DNA from: Deltaproteobacteria bacterium
GTDB lineage: Bacteria; Myxococcota_A; UBA796
Assembly: GCA_002707085.1 (NCBI GenBank)
Contig: PALY01000004.1
Span: forward strand, 66,417 to 76,124
DNA length: 9,708 nt
Direction: 5' to 3'
In this document: positions 1-6,985 of the stretch, piece by piece
Numbering within the stretch: the stretch's first letter is position 1
Layout of the letters: each line of letters opens with the position of its first letter
Made by a program: the position numbers and the translations under genes
The notes under the pieces: generated by a model
Databases searched by the model: none
The model's input: only the letters and a program-made list of their open reading frames with translations
Told to the model about the DNA's origin: nothing

Positions 1-2972
1 TCAATGCAGTCTGGCAGTCCATCGTCATCGGCATCGGAGAAGGTGTCCACCAAGGAGCCATCACAGTCAGAATCTATCTCATCGCATGATTCGGTTGCTC
101 TGGGGCTAATGTCCGCATCGGAGTCATCACAATCAAGGTCATCCGCTACATGACCCATCGGCATATCGCAGGCCAAAACGACTTCTGAACCTTCCGCACC
201 CGATCCATCTCGATCTTCGTCGACATACCATTCTGAAGCATCGATGGGTGAGTCATCCACAACCCCATCGCAGTCATTGTCTAAGTCATCGCATAGTTCG
301 GGAGCGTCCAGATAAACACTGGCATGGGAGTCATCACAGTCTCCGCCCGGATCTGTGCCCGAAGGCGGTGAAGAGTGGCCATAGCCATCTCCATCAGCAT
401 CGAGCCTACAAGCATCTGCCGACTCCATCTCTGCAGCACCTGGGAAGGTATCGCTGGATGTGTCATCGCAATCTCTGCCTTCGATTTCAGTGAATATACC
501 GGAAGCTTCACACCGACATTCAACGCTCGACGGATCACCATGCCCGTCCCCATCTGTGTCCGCATGAAAGAACACACAGTCATCTGCATCAAGCTCGTTG
601 GTCTCACCATCGCAGTTGTCATCGTAGACCGTACTGCAGGTTTCGGTCATTCCTGGGTGAACTTCCGCATCGTCATCATCACAGTCAGAGGCATCTGTTG
701 TGCTGTATGTCACCGTGACATCGCATCTGCATTCGGTGTCATCGCTCGCACCATAGCCATCCGAATCCCAGTCTGCGTGGAACACCAGGCATGCGTCGGC
801 ATCCAAATCGTTGGCATCCCCATCACAGTCATCGTCAACAAAAGTGTCACAAGTTTCAATCGCACTGGGATGACGAGCCGCGTCCGAATCGGCACAATCG
901 CCACCCAGCAAGCCACCTGAACCCTCGACTCCGGACGTCTCCAGAGAAACGTATTCATCGGGGACATGGCCATCGCCGTCGGCATCATAGTCATCGTCTC
1001 CTGCACAGTCCGCATCAATGCCGTCGTACCAGTCATCCGATGCACCAGGAAAAATCAGTTCTGTCCGATCATCACAATCACCGCCCGGCAAGCCACCTGA
1101 ACCCTCTACTCCGACCGTCTCCAAGGAAACGTATTCATCGGGGACATAGCCATCGCCGTCGGCATCATAGTCATCGTCTCCGGCACAGTCCGAATCAGTG
1201 CCGTCGTACCAGTCATCCGATGCACCAGGAAAAACCGTATCGTCGAAGTCATCGCAATCACCCTCGGGCAACTCTCCACTGCCCAGAACAAAACTTGTCC
1301 CAGCTGCATCCGTCCATGTTCGGGAAATTTCATCACCGTCCGCGCCATAGCCAAGGGGGACATAGCCATCGCCGTCGGCATCAAAATCATCGTCTCCTGC
1401 ACAATCCGTGTCGTAAGCATCGTAAGGCGCATCTTCGGCACCAGGAAAAAACGTATCGTCGGAGTCATCGCAATCGCCACCCACTGACGAGTCATGACCC
1501 GGAACAGGTTCGCACCAGCATTCCGTATCTGTGCCATCCCCAAAGCCATCGCCATCAACGTCCGCGTATACATCCACGCAGTCATCAACATCTTGTTCGT
1601 TGGTGCTGCCATCACAATCATCGTCAGCAATCGTGGAACAGGTCTCTACCCCTTCGGGACTCACCGTCGCATCGTCATCATCGCAATCACCACCGGGCAG
1701 CAAGGGAAGACCATCTTCTGGGGGTACAAAGTCATCTGGTTCTGGTGACTCGCCGGTATCCGGAAACGCGCCCGTATCATCGCCCGGATCTTCCGTGGGC
1801 ATATGTGTCACACCCTCTGTTGGCAGTCCAACAAATTCATCGGGCACATAGCCATCACCGTCATGATCGTAATCGTCGTCACCGCCACAATCTGAATCGA
1901 TCCCGTCGTAATAAATCTCAAAGGCACCGGGATTCATCCTGGCATCTGTGTCATCGCAATCGTCGGCTGTCAGGGCGCCAAAATAGCCACTTTCAGAGCA
2001 ATAGCAGCGACTGTCATCCACACCGTAGCCATCACCATCAAAATCAAAGTAAAAAGGGACACATCCCGAGGCATCTTGCTCGTTGGTACTGCCATTACAA
2101 TCATCGTCATAGTCGGTGGAACATACTTCGACGGCACCGGGCCGAACCGAAGCGTCCATATCATTGCAGTCAGGGACGCCTTCCGGCTCACAGAAGTCTC
2201 CCTCATCCGACTGAAATCCGTCCCCATCCAGATCGCAATCATCGTCTCCGACGCAATCTGAATCGATCCCGTCGTACCAAACTTCGGCTACGCCCGGATT
2301 AATCGCGGGATCAAAATCTTCGCAATCCCCTTCCCATTCGGGAGGGATCGACATTGGAATCCCACCACCCGTCAAAACCCGTTCTTCGTAATCGGTGGCC
2401 CAATACCCATCGAGGTCATTATCGCCATCGGCATCGGCCGCATCACAGTTGTCATCGATTCCATTGTATGGAACCTCAACGTCTGATCGTTCCTGCCAGG
2501 TGGGATCGCCATCATCACAATCCAAATCGTTGTCGACATAGCCATCCGGTTGTTCACACGCTTGAACCGATGTCTCGACGGCTGGGTCACCAAAACCGTC
2601 TTGATCTGCATCGACATGCCATGTCAGTGCTGGCAAACCTTCATCGGTTTGCCCATCACAATTATTATCGAATGAGTCACACACTTCTTCAGCACCAGGC
2701 CGAATCAATGGATCCGTGTCATCGCAATCCAAGTCATTGTCGACATGTCCTGTGGGTGCAGTGCATTGATAGGTCACATCATTGGGATCGCCATACCCAT
2801 CTTCATCTTGATCGACATACCAAGCCCGCTCTTTGCCCACTTCGGCATCATCATCATCACAATCGTCGCTAATGCTGACGCCGTCCTGATCGGGATCAAG
2901 CCGCCACGCTTCATGCTTGTCCGAAATGTAGGCACATCCAGAACACCAGATTGCCAACCAGACCAACCTCAT
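1..2972 (-). CDS. Exported Asp/Cys-rich MopE-like metal-binding repeat protein (C-terminus outside window)
   Basis: I read one uninterrupted frame from ATG (2972-2970) to the left edge, about 990 residues with no stop. An in-frame TAA lies six bases upstream and GAGAGG (2979-2984) sits six bases before the ATG, so the start is well fixed. The N-terminus MRLVWLAIWCSGC resembles a very short lipoprotein signal, with Cys13 as the possible lipidated residue; the -3 residue is Cys rather than Leu, so this is uncertain. The rest is about 15 repeats of the type DCDDxDxxxxPGAxExCDxxDNDCDG alternating with calcium-loop-like DxDGDGYG segments. A Pro/acid-rich linker lies near residues 390-430. Repeats of this kind match the 'putative metal-binding' (MopE) and thrombospondin type 3-like families, usually surface or secreted. 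A second repeat flavour replaces the first Cys with WYDGxDSDC. Calcium binding and surface location are inferred; the specific role is unknown. Confidence 0.9.
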   Translation of the reverse strand, partial: MRLVWLAIWCSGCAYISDKHEAWRLDPDQDGVSISDDCDDDDAEVGKERAWYVDQDEDGYGDPNDVTYQCTAPTGHVDNDLDCDDTDPLIRPGAEEVCDSFDNNCDGQTDEGLPALTWHVDADQDGFGDPAVETSVQACEQPDGYVDNDLDCDDGDPTWQERSDVEVPYNGIDDNCDAADADGDNDLDGYWATDYEERVLTGGGIPMSIPPEWEGDCEDFDPAINPGVAEVWYDGIDSDCVGDDDCDLDGDGFQSDEGDFCEPEGVPDCNDMDASVRPGAVEVCSTDYDDDCNGSTNEQDASGCVPFYFDFDGDGYGVDDSRCYCSESGYFGALTADDCDDTDARMNPGAFEIYYDGIDSDCGGDDDYDHDGDGYVPDEFVGLPTEGVTHMPTEDPGDDTGAFPDTGESPEPDDFVPPEDGLPLLPGGDCDDDDATVSPEGVETCSTIADDDCDGSTNEQDVDDCVDVYADVDGDGFGDGTDTECWCEPVPGHDSSVGGDCDDSDDTFFPGAEDAPYDAYDTDCAGDDDFDADGDGYVPLGYGADGDEISRTWTDAAGTSFVLGSGELPEGDCDDFDDTVFPGASDDWYDGTDSDCAGDDDYDADGDGYVPDEYVSLETVGVEGSGGLPGGDCDDRTELIFPGASDDWYDGIDADCAGDDDYDADGDGHVPDEYVSLETSGVEGSGGLLGGDCADSDAARHPSAIETCDTFVDDDCDGDANDLDADACLVFHADWDSDGYGASDDTECRCDVTVTYSTTDASDCDDDDAEVHPGMTETCSTVYDDNCDGETNELDADDCVFFHADTDGDGHGDPSSVECRCEASGIFTEIEGRDCDDTSSDTFPGAAEMESADACRLDADGDGYGHSSPPSGTDPGGDCDDSHASVYLDAPELCDDLDNDCDGVVDDSPIDASEWYVDEDRDGSGAEGSEVVLACDMPMGHVADDLDCDDSDADISPRATESCDEIDSDCDGSLVDTFSDADDDGLPDCI
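901..1260 (-). repeat. 180-bp in-frame tandem duplication inside the Asp-rich gene
   Basis: Positions 901-1080 and 1081-1260 are two copies of a 180-bp (60-codon) unit. A hand count gives about 23 mismatches, so roughly 87% identity. Most differences fall at the last 30 bases. Each unit encodes a DCDD/FPGASDDWYDG/DxDCAGDDDYDADGDG module followed by a VPDEYVSLET/VEGSGG linker. A third, more diverged and longer relative follows at about 1261-1480. The near-identity at DNA level points to recent duplication or gene conversion rather than old repeat descent. Confidence 0.85.
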
Positions 2973-3037
2973 TGCTTACCTCTCGCGGTCAGCGGATTAT
3001 TGCACGTCTGAGCAGGGATCGTCTTGCTGGAGGTTTC
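2973..3037. promoter_or_regulatory. Short divergent spacer with possible overlapping promoters
   Basis: This 65-bp gap must hold the 5' signals of both divergent genes unless transcription starts inside the neighbour. On the plus strand, TTGCTT (2972-2977) and GATTAT (2995-3000) are 17 bases apart, a weak sigma70-like pair. On the minus strand, AATAAT (complement of 2996-3001) matches TATAAT at five of six positions, with a poor -35 about 18 bases upstream. The two -10 candidates overlap almost completely. The matches are weak and could be chance. Confidence 0.25.
3029..3033 (+). promoter_or_regulatory. Ribosome binding site fixing the lysC-lysA start
   Basis: GGAGG at 3029-3033 lies four bases before ATG 3038. 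The frame stays open back to a TTG at 2951, but that start would overlap the divergent gene and add 29 residues with no similarity to aspartate kinases, which normally begin a few residues before the KFGGTS motif. Confidence 0.75.
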
Positions 3038-5623
3038 ATGAATCAAACTCAATTTGTCGTGATGAAGTTTGGGGGCACATCTGTGGCCTCAATCGAACGA
3101 TGGAACACTGTCGCATCCGAGGCACGTTTGCGACTGTCGGAGGGGCTACGCCCGGTTGTGGTCTGTTCCGCCATCAGCGGGATCTCCGATCACATCGAAA
3201 CCATCCTCGCCAACTGCCTGAGCGGTGACGTGGAACAAGCGATTTCAAAATTAGAAAATAAACATTCCGAATTGGCGCAATCGCTCGGGATCGATTTGCA
3301 CGCCACCATCGGACAACAACTCAAACTGATCCGCGAATGGGTACAGGGCGCACGATTGATCGGAGAGGTCACACCGCGTCTGCATGCTCGTCTGATGGCC
3401 ATGGGCGAGTTGATGAGTACCAAATTGGGGGCGGCATATCTAAACCGCATAGGCATTGAAACCACATGGGTCGATGCCAGAGAACACTTGCGCGCCCTGG
3501 ACGAACCTGGACTCACCGCCGCTCGACGCATGCTCAACGCGCAGTGTGATTTTGGAGCGGACACTGCGACTCAAGCCGCTTTCGACGAAATGCCCGGTGT
3601 GATCGTGACCCAAGGGTTCATCGCCAAAGACGTTCAAGGAGAGACGGTGCTTCTGGGCCGGGGTGGTTCGGATACATCCGCCGCATACTTTGCTGCACGT
3701 CTGAGCGCGATCCGATGCGAGATTTGGACCGACGTACCCGGAATGTTCACGGCTGATCCTCGTCAAGTACCAAGCGCACGCGTACTGCGCGCCCTGGATT
3801 TCGAAGAAGCACAGGAAATTGCGAGCATGGGGGCCAAAGTTCTTCATCCTCGCGCGATTACCCCATGCAAAGCACATGGGATTCCCCTGGTGATTCGATG
3901 TACGCCAAGGCCAGACTTAGATGGCACAACGATTCGCAGCAGCGGAGCTGCTGCTCAGCCGGGTGTAAAGGCCATATCGGCCCGCCGTGGCGTGATGCTT
4001 GTGAGCATGGAAACCGTGGGTATGTGGCAAACAGTCGGTTTCTTGGCCGATGCTTTCGCCATCTTTAAACAGCTTGGGCTGAGCATCGATCTGGTGTCTA
4101 CGAGTGAAACAAATGTCACCGTATCTCTGGATCCATCCGCCAACAGCACCGACGAAGACACTTTAAACACCCTGATTCAACAGCTGACACCCTTGTGCGA
4201 GGCTCGGGTGATCGGACCATGTGCATCCATCAGCCTGGTCGGCCGAAAAATCAGAGCCATTCTGCACAAACTTGGCGGTGTTCTTGGCCTGTTTGAAGAA
4301 CAACAAATTCATCTTTTGACTCAAGCGGCCTCAGACCTCAACCTCACTTTTGTGATCGACGAGAATCAGTCCGACCGCTTGGTCGCACGCCTTCATGCAC
4401 AACTGTTTGGGTCCCAAGTTGAAGGGGCCATCTTGGGTCCCACATGGGACTCGATGTTCGATGCTGCTTCTGGACGCAGACCTCAACTTCTCGACTGGTG
4501 GAAAGAACGACAAACCGAACTGCTCGCATTGGCAGGGAACAACAGCCCCGTTTTCGTCATTGATCCACACAGCGTGGACTCTGCAGCCAAGCGACTCAAT
4601 GCCATGTCTGCCATCGACCGCCGTTTTTATGCGATCAAGGCCAACAGCAATCCGGACGTATTGACGCGACTGCACGCCCAAAACATTGGTTTTGAATGCG
4701 TGTCTCCGGGTGAAATCGATCACATTCGAAGCCTGTTTCCCGATTTACCAACAGAACGACTGCTGTTCACTCCCAATTTTGCGGGACCCGAAGAGTATCG
4801 ACACGGGTTCGAGAATGGCGCTTTGGTGACCGTCGACAACCTTCACCCTCTCTCACATTGGCCCGAAGTATTTCGCGGACAAAAGATCCTGCTGCGTATC
4901 GATCCGGGCAAAGGCCGTGGACATCACGCTCACGTGAGGACTGCCGGATCTCAATCCAAGTTTGGTATTGCACCCGACGAAATCGATACCGTCGTGAAAG
5001 CCGTCGAAGCCGCTGGTGTCACCGTAGACGGTTTGCACGCACACGCTGGTTCGGGAATCCTCACCCCGAACGGCTGGGCGGAAACAGCCCACTTTCTGGC
5101 CAATGTCGCACAGCGGTTTCCTGCGGTGCGGTATCTCGACTTGGGTGGCGGATTGGGAATTGCTGAAAAACCCGACCAATCGCCTCTCGATCTCGATGCG
5201 GTCAATGCTTCTTTATTGGATTTTAAGAAAACCCATCCTGACTTTGAGTTGTGGCTTGAACCAGGACGCTTTCTCATCGCTCATGCAGGCGTATTGCTCG
5301 CGACCGTGACCCAACTGAAAACCAAGGGTGACATCAGCTATGTCGGCGTGAATGCAGGGATGAATTCACTCATTCGGCCTGCCCTTTACGGGGCGTACCA
5401 TGCGATCGTGAACCTCTCTCGAATCGATGAGCCACGAAGTCAACTGGCTCACATTGTCGGACCGATTTGTGAAACTGGCGACGTATTGGGCCACGCAAGG
5501 CGCATCGCGACGGCCAAAGAGGGGGATGTTCTGTTGATCGGAAACACAGGGGCATACGGACGTTCAATGGCGAGCCACTACAATCTGCGGGAACCTGCCA
5601 ATGAAGTGATGCTGTCAGACTGA
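3038..5623 (+). CDS. lysC-lysA: Bifunctional aspartate kinase / diaminopimelate decarboxylase
   Basis: The 861-residue protein fuses the first and last enzymes of the diaminopimelate route to lysine. Residues 1-300 are an aspartate kinase: KFGGTSVAS (10-18), then GRGGSDTSA (207-215), TDVPGMFTADPR and GAKVLHPRA. Residues about 315-460 carry ACT regulatory domains; SIDLVSTSETNVTVSLD resembles the lysine-responsive site of LysC-type kinases, so feedback by lysine is likely (inference). Residues about 490-861 are a PLP-dependent fold-type III decarboxylase: YAIKAN with PLP lysine K534, HAHAGSG (667-673), the Gly loop LGGGLG (702-707), EPGR (741-744), CETGD with catalytic C811, and GAYG with Y840. 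All key residues are present, so both halves look active. This fused architecture is known from Xanthomonadales and some other bacteria. I see no lysine riboswitch upstream, where there is only a 65-bp gap. Its 3' end overlaps the convergent Smr gene by 9 bp. Confidence 0.96.
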   Translation: MNQTQFVVMKFGGTSVASIERWNTVASEARLRLSEGLRPVVVCSAISGISDHIETILANCLSGDVEQAISKLENKHSELAQSLGIDLHATIGQQLKLIREWVQGARLIGEVTPRLHARLMAMGELMSTKLGAAYLNRIGIETTWVDAREHLRALDEPGLTAARRMLNAQCDFGADTATQAAFDEMPGVIVTQGFIAKDVQGETVLLGRGGSDTSAAYFAARLSAIRCEIWTDVPGMFTADPRQVPSARVLRALDFEEAQEIASMGAKVLHPRAITPCKAHGIPLVIRCTPRPDLDGTTIRSSGAAAQPGVKAISARRGVMLVSMETVGMWQTVGFLADAFAIFKQLGLSIDLVSTSETNVTVSLDPSANSTDEDTLNTLIQQLTPLCEARVIGPCASISLVGRKIRAILHKLGGVLGLFEEQQIHLLTQAASDLNLTFVIDENQSDRLVARLHAQLFGSQVEGAILGPTWDSMFDAASGRRPQLLDWWKERQTELLALAGNNSPVFVIDPHSVDSAAKRLNAMSAIDRRFYAIKANSNPDVLTRLHAQNIGFECVSPGEIDHIRSLFPDLPTERLLFTPNFAGPEEYRHGFENGALVTVDNLHPLSHWPEVFRGQKILLRIDPGKGRGHHAHVRTAGSQSKFGIAPDEIDTVVKAVEAAGVTVDGLHAHAGSGILTPNGWAETAHFLANVAQRFPAVRYLDLGGGLGIAEKPDQSPLDLDAVNASLLDFKKTHPDFELWLEPGRFLIAHAGVLLATVTQLKTKGDISYVGVNAGMNSLIRPALYGAYHAIVNLSRIDEPRSQLAHIVGPICETGDVLGHARRIATAKEGDVLLIGNTGAYGRSMASHYNLREPANEVMLSD

Positions 5624-6169
5624 TTCAGAATCCGACTTGTTCTTCAGTCTCATGACGATCCACACCAAGACACAGGCAACCAGTCCAATCCCTACCGGTG
5701 GTGCCGCCCACACCAATAGGCCCAGAAAAGCGAACAGAAAGAGTCGAATTCCCAAGGGCATATTGGATCGGTAGGTTGCGGGTGTCCTTTCTTCGTTGAC
5801 GACCAACACAAACCGACCCGAACCGACGGTACGCATTCGCCACCCGCGCCCCCTTTCCAGCCGGACCAATGCCGCTGAAACCACGCCTGGAAGGACGGGT
5901 AAACCCACAGAATGCCTTCCCCACCCAGTCACGAAAACGATGCAGCCCATTTGTAGTTCGGGGGCGATGTCTGTCACCAAGGCAATGACTTTCTTGGCCA
6001 ATGCCGCATTCAAATCGTGCATATCAACCGTGACGACCCGGGCATCCAACCAGATGTGCGACTCTCGCGTCCATCGACGTTCTTCGGCCCATGGAAGCGT
6101 CTTCGCATCCTCTTCTATGCACTCCAACTGTGTACATACTCGTTCGATGTCGTGTTGGGATGGTTCCAT
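5615..6169 (-). CDS. Smr-domain protein with C-terminal membrane hairpin
   Basis: The protein has 184 residues. An acidic/basic N-terminal helical region (1-40) is followed by an Smr-like domain at about 44-125: VDMHDLNAALAKKVIAL (48-64) corresponds to the family's LDLHGL motif, and FVTGWGRHSVGLPVL (79-93) corresponds to the HGxG/GxGxHS loop. The Asp and His of DxH are kept, but the usual Gly is Asp (DMHD) and the His of HGxG is Thr, so nuclease activity as in MutS2 or Smr proteins is uncertain. Two hydrophobic helices (about 139-156 and 158-173) separated by Pro-Pro form a hairpin, ending in a basic/acidic tail. The N-terminal domain probably faces the cytoplasm. Met1 is the only ATG before the Smr motif; a G-rich stretch AGGTGGGGA lies about 14 bases upstream, which is not ideal. 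The gene stands alone between convergent lysC-lysA and the divergent protease gene. Confidence 0.8.
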   Translation of the reverse strand: MEPSQHDIERVCTQLECIEEDAKTLPWAEERRWTRESHIWLDARVVTVDMHDLNAALAKKVIALVTDIAPELQMGCIVFVTGWGRHSVGLPVLPGVVSAALVRLERGRGWRMRTVGSGRFVLVVNEERTPATYRSNMPLGIRLFLFAFLGLLVWAAPPVGIGLVACVLVWIVMRLKNKSDSESV

Positions 6170-6274
6170 AAAGTCCGTGTATCCCCACCTTTATTTATCG
6201 CTAATTTTGACATAATCGAACGACAGGCCTCAAGCTGTCAGTACAGCATTCCGATCCAAGTCGTGGAGGCCGTT
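6170..6274. promoter_or_regulatory. Divergent spacer between Smr gene and protease, with possible promoter elements
   Basis: This 105-bp, partly AT-rich gap separates two divergent starts. It holds a perfect TTGACA at 6207-6212 on the plus strand, but no good -10 lies 16-18 bases further on. CATAAT (6211-6216) overlaps it. A small inverted repeat GCTGT-cagt-ACAGC lies at 6234-6247, just upstream of the protease start. Promoters are expected here in both directions; the exact elements are not resolved. Confidence 0.3.
6265..6269 (+). promoter_or_regulatory. Ribosome binding site supporting a TTG start for the matrixin
   Basis: GGAGG at 6265-6269 is followed after five bases (CCGTT) by TTG 6275 in the protease frame. 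No in-frame ATG occurs between 6017 and the signal sequence. The ATG at 6017 would put the start deep inside the opposite-strand Smr gene and the signal sequence about 90 residues into the protein. A GTG at 6263 is the main alternative but has no clear binding site. Confidence 0.55.
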
Positions 6275-6985
6275 TTGTTCGCCATTTTACTCGCAATTGC
6301 CGCACCCGACGCCCAGGCCTGGCAGGTCCGGGTGAATGATCACGGCTACGAGCTGAAATGGGAAACCTCGTCCATCGAATACGCGATCAACTACGCAGGC
6401 AACCATGGCCTGTCCGAAGTGGCGATCGATTCTATGGTTGCAGGTGCTGCACGTTCATGGGGAACATCCATCAAAAATGGGATGCAGTTTTCGCACACCG
6501 GCAAGACCTCGGTGAGTGGTGTCAGCTACGATGATGGTGTCAATGCCATCTTCTTTGATGAAGATTGGACAGAAGACCCGGCCCTCTTGGGTCTCACCTA
6601 TGTCTGGTCCACAGCACAAGGAGACATCGTCGGATTCGACATGGCGATCAACTCCGATGACCATGCTTGGTCGACCGATGGCCGCGCGGACTCCAACGAT
6701 CTTCTCAACACCTTGTCTCACGAGTTTGGACACGCCTTGGGTGTGGACCATAGTCCCACCGTCGAAGCCGCAACGATGTACCCCGCTTCCACCCTGGGAG
6801 AGGTCCTCAAGCGAGATCTCGATGAAGACGATGTTGACGCCATTTTGTACCTGTACGCTGAATCTGAAAATGCTGCTGAAGAAACGACCGTAGGATGCTC
6901 CACTGCCCCAGGAAAAGGCCTGGGATTGTATTGGATGACACTACTTCCCTTGATTGCACTGCGGAGACGCGTGGAGAAATCATGA
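6275..6985 (+). CDS. Secreted matrixin-type zinc metalloprotease with Cys/TM/Arg C-terminal sorting tail
   Basis: Read from TTG 6275, the protein has 236 residues. Residues 1-15 (FAILLAIAAPDAQA after the initiator) form a short signal sequence with an AQA cleavage site before Trp16. The catalytic domain spans about 16-195 and carries the metzincin zinc motif HEFGHALGVDH (149-159: zinc ligands H149, H153, H159; catalytic E150) and a Met-turn at ATMYP (M168), as in peptidase family M10. There is no obvious propeptide cysteine switch. The C-terminus has the tripartite layout of MYXO-CTERM-like signals: Gly-Cys (C208), a hydrophobic stretch (about 215-229) and RRR (230-232). I infer lipid or membrane anchoring by a myxosortase-type system; no such enzyme gene lies in the window. 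The stop overlaps the next ATG (ATGA), indicating translational coupling. The family is certain; the start is less so. Confidence 0.88.
   Translation: MFAILLAIAAPDAQAWQVRVNDHGYELKWETSSIEYAINYAGNHGLSEVAIDSMVAGAARSWGTSIKNGMQFSHTGKTSVSGVSYDDGVNAIFFDEDWTEDPALLGLTYVWSTAQGDIVGFDMAINSDDHAWSTDGRADSNDLLNTLSHEFGHALGVDHSPTVEAATMYPASTLGEVLKRDLDEDDVDAILYLYAESENAAEETTVGCSTAPGKGLGLYWMTLLPLIALRRRVEKS

Noticed and set aside
375..920. 181-residue plus-strand frame rich in Ile and Val
   Set aside because: Another antisense shadow of the repeat gene, with no start signal and no recognisable domain.
901..1480. Regularly repeated DNA as a CRISPR array
   Set aside because: The repeats are 180 bp or longer, contiguous and in an open coding frame, with no short direct repeats separated by unique spacers.
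281..1630. Met-rich minus-strand frames of 111-174 residues (281-622, 710-1045, 1106-1630)
   Set aside because: They are out-of-frame readings of the same GATGAC-rich repeats. The true minus frame is continuous from 2972 to the window edge.
791..2302. 503-residue plus-strand open frame rich in His, Arg and Ser
   Set aside because: It is the antisense shadow of the Asp-rich repeats: GAT/GAC codons read backwards give few stops. Its composition has no protein-like pattern, and the minus frame shows clear conserved modules and a ribosome binding site.
2951..3037. Upstream TTG start extending the lysine fusion enzyme by 29 residues
   Set aside because: It overlaps the divergent gene's start, lacks a binding site, and the added residues do not resemble any aspartate kinase N-terminus. 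GGAGG before ATG 3038 is better.
2973..3037. Lysine riboswitch before the lysine fusion gene
   Set aside because: The gap is only 65 bp, far shorter than the roughly 170-base lysine aptamer, and no matching stems are seen.
6017..6274. ATG at 6017 as start of the matrixin protease
   Set aside because: It would overlap the opposite-strand Smr gene by about 150 bp and place the signal sequence internally, and the added 86 residues look like non-coding translation.
6895..6981. Longer start for the small secreted protein
   Set aside because: It would bury the signal sequence and overlap the protease coding region by 91 bp. ATG 6982 has GGAG at good spacing.
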